Under the pieces are notes generated by a model. It was given only the letters and a program-made list of their open reading frames with translations, did not search any database and had not been told where the DNA came from. A program made the position numbers and the translations under genes. From Candidatus Fukatsuia symbiotica (GTDB taxonomy: Bacteria > Pseudomonadota > Gammaproteobacteria > Enterobacterales > Enterobacteriaceae): 64,000 bases of DNA. How positions within the stretch are numbered: position 1 is the stretch's first letter; each line of letters opens with the position of its first letter. The stretch is from NCBI RefSeq assembly GCF_003122425.1, contig NZ_CP021659.1:2728001-2792000 (forward strand), given 5' to 3'. Positions 21,690 through 35,251 of the stretch are shown piece after piece.

Positions 21690-21765
21690 TGGCGGTGCGG
21701 ACGGGATTCGAACCCGCGACCCCGGCGTGACAGGCCGGTATTCTAACCAACTGAACTACCGCACC
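21690..21765 (-). tRNA. tRNA-Asp (GTC)
   Basis: Minus-strand cloverleaf of 76 bases with the 3' CCA encoded. The acceptor stem is GGTGCGG/CCGCACC, the anticodon loop is CCTGTCACG (anticodon GTC), and the T-loop is GGTTCGAATCC. It lies directly after the 5S gene and is the distal gene of the rRNA operon, as in E. coli rrnC and rrnH. Confidence 0.96.
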
Positions 21766-21813
21766 ACCGATTCTTTTATATTATCAATGCTCCGCATTGA
21801 TAAATTAAAATGG

Positions 21814-21933
21814 ATGCCTGGCAGTGTCCTACTCTCGCATGGGGAAACCCCACACTACCATCGGCGCTACAATGTTTCACTTCTGAGTTCGGAATGGGAT
21901 CAGGTGGGACCATCGCGCTAGGGCCGCCAGGCA
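21814..21933 (-). rRNA. rrf: 5S ribosomal RNA
   Basis: A 120-base minus-strand gene. Its ends pair as TGCCTGGCGGCC...TGCCAGGCAT, and the internal CCGAACTCAGAAGTGAAAC segment is conserved. It is separated from 23S by about 80 bases and from tRNA-Asp by about 50, the usual order of an enterobacterial rRNA operon. Confidence 0.97.
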
Positions 21934-22015
21934 AATTCTTTCTCTCAACATGTCTCTCTCAACATGTCTGCTTCTAGAAGCAAGCTGAATCAACATAAAA
22001 CAACTTCGGTGTTGT

Positions 22016-24926
<2,911 letters not shown>

Positions 24927-25029
24927 TTACAACCCGAAATTGTCTTCGGGTACTGAGTTCTCACAACGACACACGCCTAATTTTCATCACGCATGACTTC
25001 ATCGCCTCAGCTTCAGCTTGTTCCAGATT

Positions 25030-25040
25030 ATTAAAGAGCA
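25030..25040 (-). promoter_or_regulatory. boxA antitermination site in the 16S-23S spacer
   Basis: The coding-strand TGCTCTTTAAT matches the enterobacterial boxA (TGCTCTTTAACA). This is where Nus factors load to keep RNA polymerase from terminating in 23S. A matching site is found in the 16S leader. Confidence 0.7.
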
Positions 25041-25115
25041 ATATCTTAAAACACATTCCATCACACGCTTTAAGATATTTTGTCTCGCTTATACTGCCTC
25101 TTTCATACCAATAAA

Positions 25116-25191
25116 TGGCGTCCCCTAGGGGATTCGAACCCCTGTTACCGCCGTGAAAGGGCGGTGTCCTAGGCCTCTAGACGAAGGGGAC
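25116..25191 (-). tRNA. tRNA-Glu (TTC)
   Basis: A 76-base minus-strand tRNA in the 16S-23S spacer. The acceptor arm is GTCCCCT/AGGGGAC, the anticodon loop CCCTTTCACG has anticodon TTC, and the 3' CCA is encoded. A single tRNA-Glu in the spacer is the arrangement of E. coli rrnB, rrnC, rrnE and rrnG. Confidence 0.97.
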
Positions 25192-25271
25192 GGAAAAATA
25201 TTCAGTGCACAAAAACGAAACGACTTCTATCAGACAATCTGTGTGGACACCACGCAATACCTATCTTCAGG

Positions 25272-26817
<1,546 letters not shown>

Positions 26818-26984
26818 TATTTACTGCTCTGCGCTTCAATATGAAATCAGCCTCAACCACTTTGCAGTAAAAAACAAAACGATCACGGATTCATACATTC
26901 TTCAGCACTTTATTCTTGCTTTTGCCCAGTCTTTTTCAAAACCAAGCGATAGCATATTGCCAGTGCCCACACAGATTGTCTGAT

Positions 26985-27000
26985 TAATTGTTAAAGAGCT
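26985..27000 (-). promoter_or_regulatory. boxA antitermination site in the rRNA leader
   Basis: The coding strand reads AGCTCTTTAACAATTA, close to the E. coli leader boxA and its flank. It sits about 170 bases before the 16S gene and about 45 after the P1-type promoter, the expected position. Confidence 0.75.
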
Positions 27001-27042
27001 ACTGCGAAGGTTCGTTAAATCACCTTACGTCAGTGGAGGCGC

Positions 27043-27070
27043 ATTATAGGGAGTTTATCTCAACCTGCAA
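27043..27070 (-). promoter_or_regulatory. rRNA operon P1-type promoter
   Basis: The coding strand has -35 TTGCAG (27065-27070), a 16-base spacer and -10 TATAAT (27043-27048). It is followed by the GC-rich discriminator GCGCCTCC. The block CTCCCTATAATGCGCC is nearly identical to E. coli rrn P1 promoters. The GC-rich discriminator is the feature that makes such promoters sensitive to ppGpp, and spoT lies nearby in this window. An AT-rich stretch upstream (27078-27115) could be an UP element. A separate P2 was not resolved. Confidence 0.8.
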
Positions 27071-27136
27071 CCCTTAATTTGAAAAAGAATTTTAATTGCA
27101 TTTTTTTTCAGCTATTTGCTGTAATAAAAACGCCTT

Positions 27137-27670
27137 TTACTTTCCATTCGATATAAGGCTGAAAGCCTTAGCAAAATCATTTACCTGTTGCCAATCAGTA
27201 TATTCCACTTCCTTACTCGCATCTGTTTCACCACCTGTCATGTGCATAATAAGCTGAATCATTATTCGATCAAACCAGCCATAACGCGGATAACACAATG
27301 CTCCCGCAAATACGGCAGATAATCTTGGTTGCCAAGGTGTGCTCGATAAAAATTTACGAACATAGCTGTTCGTTTGTGGAGAGCGTTTTTCCAATTTTCG
27401 AGCCGTTAAGTTAACCGCAAAAAATGCACCAGGTATATGGTTGAGTTGTTCTACATGTCGCCTGATAAATGTATTCAATACCGGGCTAAAATGCCCATAA
27501 CGAACCGATGCACCAATCATTATTTGCTGGTATTGCTCCAGGTCGATTTCAGTTGTCGGAGACAATTTTTGTATCTTACAAGTTACCGTTGTTGATAACT
27601 GTCCAGAAATATAAGTAGCAATTTTTTTGGTTTGTCCATCTTTGCTGGAATAAAGTAGTAGTACCTTCAT
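27137..27670 (-). CDS. hemG: Protoporphyrinogen oxidase (menaquinone-dependent) HemG
   Basis: HemG is a flavodoxin-like membrane-associated enzyme that oxidises protoporphyrinogen IX in haem synthesis. From ATG 27670 the protein is 177 residues (E. coli 181). It begins MKVLLLYSSKDGQTKKIA, with the FMN phosphate loop in SSKDGQT, then IGASVRYGHFSPVL, VNLTARKLEKRSPQTNSYVRK, and CYPRYGWFDRIMIQLIMHMTG. A good AAGGGA ribosome-binding site precedes the ATG. The frame is open further upstream, but that part is transposase remnant. E. coli has trkH immediately upstream of hemG, followed by rrnA. Here the same order is kept, but two decayed transposases have been inserted between trkH and hemG. Confidence 0.95.
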   Translation of the reverse strand: MKVLLLYSSKDGQTKKIATYISGQLSTTVTCKIQKLSPTTEIDLEQYQQIMIGASVRYGHFSPVLNTFIRRHVEQLNHIPGAFFAVNLTARKLEKRSPQTNSYVRKFLSSTPWQPRLSAVFAGALCYPRYGWFDRIMIQLIMHMTGGETDASKEVEYTDWQQVNDFAKAFSLISNGK

Positions 27671-27699
27671 AGTGATGTCCCTTACATAGGTTCTAGTAC

Positions 27700-28325
27700 T
27701 GCAGTCGTAGTTGGGTCGAATCCCCTCATAGTGCCAGGTTTTTCCTGCGAGGCCAGTGACATTGCCAGGCACAATATTGATGCGCCGTCGCCAGTCAGAC
27801 CACTGCAAAGCATGGGAGAGCGATAGTATTCGTGGCCATAACCAGCTTGTGAACAGGTTCCTCAGTTCGGGAAGGGACCAGGGTACGCGTCCCGGGAAGT
27901 TTTTTTTGAGCGGACTGGCGTATCACGACCAGTAGGGCAAGTAGTGATAGGGTAATATAGCGGTACCACCCTTTCCACTAGCGAACTTCATAGTAGTCTA
28001 GTCCACATTCACCTTTCGTCATCTGGAAGCCTTGTTCAATCTGCCTGCGCCGACTTCCACCTGAACCAATTTTTCCAGCGAGACCTTCTCCCTTTGCATC
28101 CCACTGGGTGCACTCGCTCAAGTCAATACTGAATACCTATGCGGGGAGTCCTCACCCAACCATTCCGCCAATTGCCAGCAGGTTTTACGCTGACACTGGC
28201 TCAGTAACCCCTTTACATAACCTGCTACCCGTTCACGGGTTTCAGAACGAGGGAATAAACTCCCTAGCCTGTTCGTTAATTTGTCAAAAATCGCTGAGCC
28301 ACCGACGTCATCTAACACCATAGAT
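27700..28325 (-). pseudogene. IS701-family transposase remnant with internal deletion
   Basis: The N-terminal piece (about 28118-28321) reads LFPRSETRERVAGYVKGLL and QRKTCWQLAEWLGEDSP, typical of IS701-type DDE transposases. It runs into a C-terminal piece in another frame (about 27760-28080): RRQIEQGFQMTKGECGLDYY followed by EVR, an internal TAG, and WKGWYRYITLSLLALLVV. The last part, WSDWRRR, resembles the family's end. The catalytic middle is missing. It has frameshifts and a stop, so it is dead. It lies directly upstream of hemG. Confidence 0.75.
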
Positions 28326-28389
28326 TAAAATAACATCAATCCCAATCCCACAGCCCCTCATTATACACAACCTAACTACGACTGTAGTA

Positions 28390-29245
28390 CTAGATAGTAT
28401 CGTCATGAAATATTGAACCGTAGAGCAATGTATCGTATTTGTACAGCAGCCAAAAACGAGGGGTATTTTTTGCATAACCCGTGGCAATACCCCGCCAGCG
28501 TTTGAGATGTAGAAAATCATTCTCCACAAGATGTCGATGTTTGTAGAGGTCCTTGTCATATTCACGTTGAATCTTCCGATTCTTTTTGGGCGGGACAGCC
28601 ACTTCCATGCCAACTTCTTCTGCTTGCTTAATCATGTTATTACTGTCATAGCCTTTGTCAGCCAACAGACATTCCGCTGTCATGCCCTCAATGAAGTCCA
28701 TAGCTCTCGTACAATCTGCTTCGGTACCTGATGTAATAATCGCTCTGACCGGCATACCATGCGCACCCACGGCCAAATGTATCTTACTGTTGAGCCCCCT
28801 TTGTACGTCCGATCTTGATTACCCCTCTTTTATGCCTGCCACGTGAAGATGAACTTGACTATGAATGGCATCCATCATTAGCCATTCAAAATCCGGCTCC
28901 ACAATTAGCTCTTCGAGGAGAGACTCTCATAGCCCTTTGTCACGCCAGGGGGGTCTGGTTTTCAATATCCAGAAAACCACATTAATAAACTGCCGATTAT
29001 CTCGAGCTATTAGACTTGTAGTAGATCGGTGCTTATTCAGCAATAACGGGCGTCATAGAAGGGCCTTTAAGCGATTTTTTCGCACGAGGTAATGCAAAAC
29101 GCATCCCTAAAATGCTTAAAAAATGTTCGTTTCTCTATTAGGCAACAAGTCTATTCCATCCCAGATACCTTTTCTTCCCGGCAGATGAGGTTCCAGTAGG
29201 CTCCAAACATGATCGGATATATCGTGTCAGCGATGGGCTAAATTC
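28390..29245 (-). pseudogene. IS5-family transposase remnant, multiply frameshifted
   Basis: The clearest segment (28390-28776) reads VGAHGMPVRAIITSGTEAD, CLLADKGYDSNNMI, PPKKNRKIQREYDKDLYK and RHLVENDFLHLKRWRGIA, the C-terminal half of an IS5-type DDE transposase. The end FLAAVQIRYIALRFNIS continues only after a one-base shift at a C4 run (28478-28481). Upstream fragments in other frames read EPDFEWLMMDAIHSQVH, DNRQFINVVFWILKTR and HLPGRKGIWDGI. At least three shifts make the gene inactive. It sits between trkH and the IS701 remnant. Confidence 0.8.
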
Positions 29246-29324
29246 ATTCTTGAATCATCTCAACAGTAGTCGTTACTTGCTACGTGATAATATATTTTTT
29301 ATTACGTGACGACCCTATTTAAGA

Positions 29325-30775
29325 TCACTCGCGCCAAAACGTAGGTGTAAACAAAACCAGTAAAGTAAAAACTTCTAGGCGACCAAATAACATGGTGATT
29401 ACTAATATCCATTTTGCCGTATCGTTCATGGAGATAAAATTATCAGCCACAACACCCAGTCCTGGTCCCAAATTGTTTAAACTTGCAGTGACCGCAGAAA
29501 ATGCGGTGAATTCATCCACACCAGTCGCAATGATCGCCAGCATACTGATAATAAAAACCAACGCGTACGCGGAAAAAAAACCCCAAACGGCTTCAAGTAT
29601 TCGTTCCGGTAGTGCCCTACGACCCAATTTTATAGTGTAAACTGCATTTGGATGGACCAGCCGTTTTAATTCCCTCAACCCCTGCAAGTATAACAGCAAA
29701 ATGCGGATCACTTTCAAGCCTCCCCCGTTGAACCACCGCAACCACCGATAAAAGCGGAACATAACAACAACATGGGCAGAAATAATGGCCACTGAGCAAA
29801 ACTATCAGTGGTAAAACCCGCGGTAGTTGCCATCGAAACCACTTGGAAAAATGCTTGACTTAATGTCTCTAAACCGGATTGATAAACATTGTATTGCCAG
29901 AGTACAAGAGTGCAGATAATAACTAATGTGAGTTGTATTAGGATAAATATACGAAACTCGAGATCGCGCCAATATACCTTCAGATTCAACCCACTAAAAG
30001 CCGCAAAATGCAGCGCAAAATTACAACCAGAGATCAATAAAAATAGCGCAATAATGGTATTAATAGCTGGGCTAGCAAAATAACCAATACTTGCATCGTA
30101 AGTGGAAAAACCACCTATAGCAATGGTCGAAAAACTATGAGATATAGCATCAAATACCGACATCCCAGCACACCAGAGAGCAAATGCACAAACAATGGTC
30201 AACAGCACGTAGATCAACCAAAGCGTTTTAGCTGTTTCGGCAATCCTCGGACGCATTTTATTATCTTTTAGCAGGCCAGGCATTTCCGCTCGATACAACT
30301 GCATACCACCAACCCCAAGAATAGGTAAAATAGCTACAGCCAGTACGATGATGCCCATACCACCGAGCCATTGCAACATTTGCCGGTAAAACAAAATCGC
30401 TTTCGGTAGAGATTCTAATCCCACCAATGTGGTCGCCCCGGTAGTAGTAACCGCAGAGAAAGATTCAAAAAAGGCATCAGTGACAGAAAGATTAGGCCGC
30501 TCAGAAAATAAAAAGGGTAGTGCTCCCACACTTCCCAACACCGTCCAGAAAAGTACCACTATTAAAAATCCTTCTCGAGGCTTCAATTCATGTTTCTGTT
30601 TTCGGTTCGGCAAGGCAAGAAGCAAGCCGATGGTGACAGCAACAACAAGCGTCTCGACGAAGGCTCGACCAGCCCCATCATGATAAATCAATGCCACTAC
30701 CCCGGGAACAATCATGGTTACGGAGAATAAGATGACCAGATGACCAACAATACGGGCTATCGCACGGAAATGCAT
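29325..30775 (-). pseudogene. trkH: Potassium uptake protein TrkH, one-base frameshift
   Basis: TrkH is the membrane subunit of the Trk potassium transporter. From ATG 30775 the first ~350 residues are intact, with the selectivity-loop sequences ESFSAVTTTGATTL and HSFSTIAIGGFST, then SMATTAGFTTDSFAQWPLFL. At GGCGGSTG the frame is lost in a G5 run of the coding strand (29722-29726). One more G restores GGGLKVIRILLL and the whole C-terminus (NNLGPGLG...FGRLEVFTLLVLFTPTFWRE) to 29325. The total would be about 483 residues as in E. coli. The rest is undamaged, so a miscall, slippage or recent mutation are all possible. The start overlaps the miaB end by 19 bases. Confidence 0.9.
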
Positions 30776-32133
30776 CGTGGTATGTTCCTTAGATCCATTT
30801 GCTCTTCAGTACGCACAAGGATACCACGCAAAGAAGTTGCGTAGACGCTGGCAATTTCCACATCAACGAATTTACCAATCATTGCTGGTGAACCTTCGAA
30901 ATTCACCACACGGTTATTTTCTGTGCGCCCCGCTAATTCCATCACATTTTTGCGTGATGGGCCTTCAACTAAAATCCGTTGTGTCGTGCCAACCATAGCA
31001 CGGCTGAAATGCATAGCCTGTTGACTAATACGTTGCTGTAAAATTTGTAAACGCTGCTTTTTTTCTTCTACAGAAACATTATCTGGCAGATCCGCGGCTG
31101 GCGTGCCAGGACGAGGGGAATAAATAAAACTATAGCTAGTATCAAAATTAACATCGGCTATCAGTTTCATCGTTTTTTCAAAATCGTCTAATGTTTCACC
31201 GGGGAAACCAACGATAAAATCGGAGCTAACCTGAATACCAGGGCGTGCTCTGCGCAATTTACGAATGATCGCTTTATATTCCAATGCGGTATGAGCACGT
31301 TTCATCATTACCAATATACGGTCAGAACCGCTTTGTACCGGTAGATGCAAAAAACTTACCAATTCGGGCGTATCTTCGTATACTTTGATAATATCATCAT
31401 TAAATTCAATAGGATGACTAGTAGTGAAACGCACACGATCAATACCATCAATGGCAGCAACCAACCGCAGTAACTCAGCAAAACTGCAAACACCACCATC
31501 ATAGGTAGCACCACGATAAGCATTTACATTCTGACCCAACAAATTCACTTCACGGACATTCTGAGCCGCTAACTGAGTAATTTCAAATAAAATATCATCA
31601 CTGGGTCGACTCACCTCTTCACCCCGAGTATAGGGTACTACACAGAAAGTACAGTATTTATTACACCCCTCCATGATAGAGACAAAAGCAGAAGGCCCGT
31701 CAGCACGCGGCTCCGGCAGACAATCAAATTTTTCAATTTCAGGAAAGCTAATATCTACTACCGGACTCTGTGTTCCCTGTACCTGGTTGATCATTTCTGG
31801 TAAGCGATGTAGAGTTTGCGGTCCAAATATTATATCTACACAGGGAGCACGTTGGCGGATATTTTCCCCTTCTTGCGAGGCAACACAGCCACCAACACCA
31901 ATAAGTAGCTGCGGATTACTGTTTTTCAATAGCTCCCAACGCCCCAATAAATGGAAGACTTTTTCCTGTGCTTTCTCACGAATAGAACAGGTATTCAGCA
32001 ACAAAAGATCAGCTTCTTCCGGTAGTTCGGTCAATTGATAGCCATGAGTACTGGCTAACAGGTCTACTATTTTTGATGAATCGTATTCGTTCATCTGGCA
32101 GCCCCAGGTTTTAATATGCAGTTTTTTTCTCAT
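30757..32133 (-). CDS. miaB: tRNA-2-methylthio-N6-dimethylallyladenosine synthase MiaB
   Basis: MiaB is a radical-SAM enzyme that adds a methylthio group to i6A37 of tRNAs reading U-starting codons; it acts after MiaA, also encoded in this window. The protein is 458 residues (E. coli 474). The N-terminal domain holds the auxiliary cluster cysteines ([36 protein letters not shown]). The radical-SAM motif is CNKYCTFC near residue 157. A C-terminal TRAM domain ([20 protein letters not shown]) follows. The tail is about 16 residues shorter than in E. coli and overlaps the trkH start by 19 bases. Miab is divergent from ubiF as in E. coli. Confidence 0.96.
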   Translation of the reverse strand: MRKKLHIKTWGCQMNEYDSSKIVDLLASTHGYQLTELPEEADLLLLNTCSIREKAQEKVFHLLGRWELLKNSNPQLLIGVGGCVASQEGENIRQRAPCVDIIFGPQTLHRLPEMINQVQGTQSPVVDISFPEIEKFDCLPEPRADGPSAFVSIMEGCNKYCTFCVVPYTRGEEVSRPSDDILFEITQLAAQNVREVNLLGQNVNAYRGATYDGGVCSFAELLRLVAAIDGIDRVRFTTSHPIEFNDDIIKVYEDTPELVSFLHLPVQSGSDRILVMMKRAHTALEYKAIIRKLRRARPGIQVSSDFIVGFPGETLDDFEKTMKLIADVNFDTSYSFIYSPRPGTPAADLPDNVSVEEKKQRLQILQQRISQQAMHFSRAMVGTTQRILVEGPSRKNVMELAGRTENNRVVNFEGSPAMIGKFVDVEIASVYATSLRGILVRTEEQMDLRNIPRCISVR

Positions 32134-32330
32134 TGGGATCTTATCTGCTCCATACTCTTTAAATGAATAAAGGCTTAACTACTTAATTAAACGGCATTGT
32201 ATTCATTCGCTGCCATCCTGACCAGTGATAACCTGTTAATCGGCAAAAAGTCACCGGAAAGCGCTATTAATGTCAATAACACAAATCCACTGTTTAACGA
32301 TCAACACACAAATTTAAAAGTATAACTAGC

Positions 32331-33512
32331 ATGAATGATGATCAACAAAATTATGATGTAGTCGTAGTGGGCGGTGGAATAGTGGGTGCAGCTGCAGCAT
32401 TAAACTTAGCACGATGTGGTTGGTCGGTTGCTCTGTTAGAACACAAAGCCCTCTTACCTTTTGATGATAATAGCCCTCCAGATCTGCGGGTATCCGCCAT
32501 CAATTACACCACTATTGGTTTGCTAAAGCAGCCAGGAGTATGGGCGCGAGTACAGCAGATGCGTTACGCGCCCTATCGCCGCCTTGAAACTTGGGAATTA
32601 TCCGGTTCAGAGGTGATTTTTGATGCTGCATTCCTGGCGTTGCCAGAATTGGGTTTCATGGTTGAAAACCGCGTATTACAACTGGCATTGTGGCAACAGA
32701 TGAAAGAATGCAATGGCTTGACATTACTCTGTCCAGCAGAATTGAAAAATATGCGAAGAATAGATGATCACTGGCAATTGACGCTGGACAGACCACAACA
32801 ATTAAAGACACGTTTAATCATCGGTTCTGATGGCCCCCATTCGCTAGTACGACGTTTAGCGGGTATAGGCACCAGCGGTTGGCAATATCGTCAAGCTTGT
32901 ATGTTAGTCACAGTGGAAACAGAAACACCACAACAGGAAACCACCTGGCAACAATTTTTTCCATCCGGACCGCGTGCTTTTTTGCCATTGTTTGGTCATT
33001 GGGCATCGTTGGCCTGGTATGATAGTCCGCAACGTATTCGCCAGTTACAAGCGATGCCGCTTTCACAACTCAATCAAGAGATCACCCGCGCTTTTCCAGC
33101 ACGTCTCGGCAAAGTCAATGCTATCGCAACGGGATCCTTCCCGCTAACTCGCTGTCATGCGCAACATTACGTTGAATCTGGGTTAGCACTATTGGGTGAT
33201 GCTGCACACACTATTAATCCGCTAGCCGGACAAGGCGTCAACTTAGGCTATAAGGATGTGGATGCATTGATTGATGTGCTTAATCAAGCTCGTGAGCTAA
33301 CCAGAGCCTGGTATAGTAAGGAGGTATTGTTACGCTATCAGTATCGACGCAGAAGAGACAATTTGTTAATGCAAAGTGGCATGGATCTTTTTTATACCGC
33401 GTTCAGTAATAGTTTGCTGCCTGTAAAAATAGTGCGCAACCTGGCACTGATGGCAGCACAGCGAGCCGGTAAGTTGAAAGAGTATGTGCTGAAATATGCC
33501 TTAGGTTTATGA
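32331..33512 (+). CDS. ubiF: 3-demethoxyubiquinol 3-hydroxylase UbiF
   Basis: UbiF is a FAD monooxygenase of ubiquinone synthesis. The 393-residue protein (E. coli 391) has the dinucleotide-binding GGGIVGAAAALNLARCGW at about residues 15-32 and the internal DGPHSLVRRLAGI motif. The FAD ribityl-binding GDAAHTINPLAGQGVNLGYK is near 288. MRYAPYRRLETWELSG and the C-terminus LKYALGL match UbiF better than its paralogues UbiH and VisC. It is transcribed away from miaB. In E. coli a tRNA cluster follows; here only a family A repeat fragment and then tusE on the opposite strand. Confidence 0.95.
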   Translation: MNDDQQNYDVVVVGGGIVGAAAALNLARCGWSVALLEHKALLPFDDNSPPDLRVSAINYTTIGLLKQPGVWARVQQMRYAPYRRLETWELSGSEVIFDAAFLALPELGFMVENRVLQLALWQQMKECNGLTLLCPAELKNMRRIDDHWQLTLDRPQQLKTRLIIGSDGPHSLVRRLAGIGTSGWQYRQACMLVTVETETPQQETTWQQFFPSGPRAFLPLFGHWASLAWYDSPQRIRQLQAMPLSQLNQEITRAFPARLGKVNAIATGSFPLTRCHAQHYVESGLALLGDAAHTINPLAGQGVNLGYKDVDALIDVLNQARELTRAWYSKEVLLRYQYRRRRDNLLMQSGMDLFYTAFSNSLLPVKIVRNLALMAAQRAGKLKEYVLKYALGL

Positions 33513-33516
33513 ATAC

Positions 33517-33558
33517 GCTTTGACTTCACATAACGAACAACGGTTTTGCAAGAAGTCC
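33517..33558 (+). repeat. Repeat family A, right-end fragment
   Basis: Four bases after the ubiF stop, the sequence CTTTGACTTCACATAACGAA then ACGGTTTTGCAAGAAGTC matches the right end of the copy at 16467-16613. Only this right third is present. Confidence 0.7.
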
Positions 33559-33633
33559 AATGATAAAATTTTCGATAACACATTGATATTAAAAAATCTT
33601 ATTAATAAAAGCAATCGCTCGGACGATAGTGGA

Positions 33634-33963
33634 TCAGATACATTTCACTGGCTTAGGCAATCCGGCAATTTTAGTCGCTTGTTTTGCTGGACCTTTAGGA
33701 AATAAGCGATACAGGTAACGGCTATTACCTTTTGCTTCACCAAATTTTTGCGCCATAGCAACGACTAGCATACGAATCGCAGGTGAAGTATTATACTTTT
33801 GGTAGAAATCACGTACAAAGTGCACGATTTCCCAATGTGATTCCGTCAAGACGATACCCTCCCGTTCCGCTAAAAGCGGAGCCAACGTCTCGGACCAATC
33901 CGTGCTGTTTTTTAAATAACCCTGCTCATCAGTATCAATGGATCGACCATCAAATATCAACAT
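33634..33963 (-). CDS. tusE: Sulfurtransferase TusE
   Basis: TusE takes sulfur from TusBCD and hands it to MnmA for 2-thiolation of tRNA wobble uridine. The 109 residues equal the E. coli length. The DsrC-family C-terminus [20 protein letters not shown] ending GLPKPVKCI carries the acceptor cysteine as the penultimate residue. N-terminal [17 protein letters not shown] and [18 protein letters not shown] also match closely. It lies between a family A fragment and a family B element, isolated from its E. coli neighbours, so its promoter is probably in the family B element or the 60 bases before it. Confidence 0.96.
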   Translation of the reverse strand: MLIFDGRSIDTDEQGYLKNSTDWSETLAPLLAEREGIVLTESHWEIVHFVRDFYQKYNTSPAIRMLVVAMAQKFGEAKGNSRYLYRLFPKGPAKQATKIAGLPKPVKCI

Positions 33964-34027
33964 ATCGCCTCAGTGGTAACAAAGCTATTACACGCAAAAA
34001 GTCTATTGAATAGGTTTAAACAGATTT

Positions 34028-34202
34028 TAAGAACCTGTCCAAATCTTTTTGAGCGACGCTCAGACGAGGAAAAAATGAGCGAAAAAGCGCGGTTTACCCT
34101 TTGTATACAACAAAAGGGAGTCAATGAGCGTTTTGAGCGCGCCTTTAACGAATTACTTGACCAAAACACGGCGAGCACAAGAGATTCCAAACAGGTTCAT
34201 AA
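34028..34202 (+). repeat. Repeat family B, longest copy
   Basis: A 175-base element with imperfect terminal inverted repeats: TAAGAACCTGTCCAAATCTT at the left, and a right end whose complement reads TTATGAACCTGTTTGGAATC. It contains GAGGAAAAAATG, which looks like a ribosome-binding site and start codon, followed by a frame reading MSEKARFTLCIQQKGVNERF, then ERAFNELLDQNTASTRDSKQV. The reading frame runs out of the element to a stop near 34263. It lies between tusE and hflC. Confidence 0.8.
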
Positions 34203-34246
34203 AGAAAGGCTCGTATTAACGAGCCTTAATAATAACAAACATTACA

Positions 34247-35248
34247 TCATGGACGATTCGTAGATTTTTCCGGCAATTTCATAAAACGAAAGAAATCACT
34301 GTCAGGACTAAGCACCATCACATCATTAGAGCCAAAGCTTTTTACGTAAGCACGTAGACTCCGGATAAAAGCGTAAAAATCAGGATCTTTACTGAAAGCC
34401 TCAGCAAACAATCTAGCAGCTTCCGCATCACCTTGACCACGCGTGATACGTGCCTGACGTTCTGCTTCTGCCAGTGTACGTGTCACTTCATAATCAGCGG
34501 TTGCTCGCAGTTTCTCTGCTTCTTCCTGGCCTTGTGAACGATGGCGACGAGCTACTGCCTCACGTTCCGCACGCATGCGCTGGAAAATAGCGTCAGAGAC
34601 TTCAGCGGGTAAGTTGATTTGCTTAATCCGTACGTCGACGACTTCGATTCCTAAGGCTGCCATACTATTCGGGTTAACCGCCGGTTGTTTACCACGAGTT
34701 TCCCGCTCGACTCGCGCCGCCGCAATCGCAATCGCATCATCTGCATCAGTAGTGACCATTTCATCATCAACTGTGCCCGTGTTCAAAGCATTACGCACAT
34801 CAGACGTGAGCTTACCACGAGAATCAGTCACAATATCCTTTACGTCCAAACGACCAATTTCAGAACGCAGGCGATCACTAAACTTACGTTTTAGCAACAC
34901 TTCAGCCTGTGAAACATCTCCACCTCCTGTCGCCAGATAGTAACGGCTGAAATCACTGATACGCCATTTTAAATAGGAATCAACAATGAGATCTTTTTTC
35001 TCTTTAGTAACAAAGCGATCTGCCTGGTTGTCCATAGTTTGAATACGTGCATCCAGTGTTTTCACCGTTTCGATAAGCGGCATTTTAAAATGGAGCCCTG
35101 GCACATAAACCAACGGCTTATTATCGTTATCACGCAGTACTTTGCCAAAACGCAGTACGATACCGCGTTGACCTTCCTGTACAACAAACACTGACGCGTA
35201 AAACGCTATCACTACCATAGCGATGATAAGTAAAAAAGGCTTACGCAT
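34247..35248 (-). CDS. hflC: HflC, modulator of FtsH protease
   Basis: HflC is a stomatin/prohibitin-family protein that, with HflK, forms a large periplasmic cage around the FtsH protease and modulates membrane protein turnover. The 333 residues match E. coli (334). An N-terminal membrane anchor (FLLIIAMVVIAFYASVFVV) is followed by the band-7 domain (VQEGQRGIVLRFGKVL) and a long charged helix, RAEREAVARRHRSQGQEEAE. The end, MKLPEKSTNRP, matches the family. It starts three bases after hflK. Downstream, yjeT-purA of E. coli are absent and a family B repeat and tusE follow. Confidence 0.96.
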   Translation of the reverse strand: MRKPFLLIIAMVVIAFYASVFVVQEGQRGIVLRFGKVLRDNDNKPLVYVPGLHFKMPLIETVKTLDARIQTMDNQADRFVTKEKKDLIVDSYLKWRISDFSRYYLATGGGDVSQAEVLLKRKFSDRLRSEIGRLDVKDIVTDSRGKLTSDVRNALNTGTVDDEMVTTDADDAIAIAAARVERETRGKQPAVNPNSMAALGIEVVDVRIKQINLPAEVSDAIFQRMRAEREAVARRHRSQGQEEAEKLRATADYEVTRTLAEAERQARITRGQGDAEAARLFAEAFSKDPDFYAFIRSLRAYVKSFGSNDVMVLSPDSDFFRFMKLPEKSTNRP

Positions 35249-35251
35249 TGA

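Noticed and set aside
33973..34263. A 96-codon frame across the family B element at 34028
   Set aside because: As a host gene it is not supported: it begins outside the element and ends by chance downstream. The conserved inner peptide is reported with the repeat.
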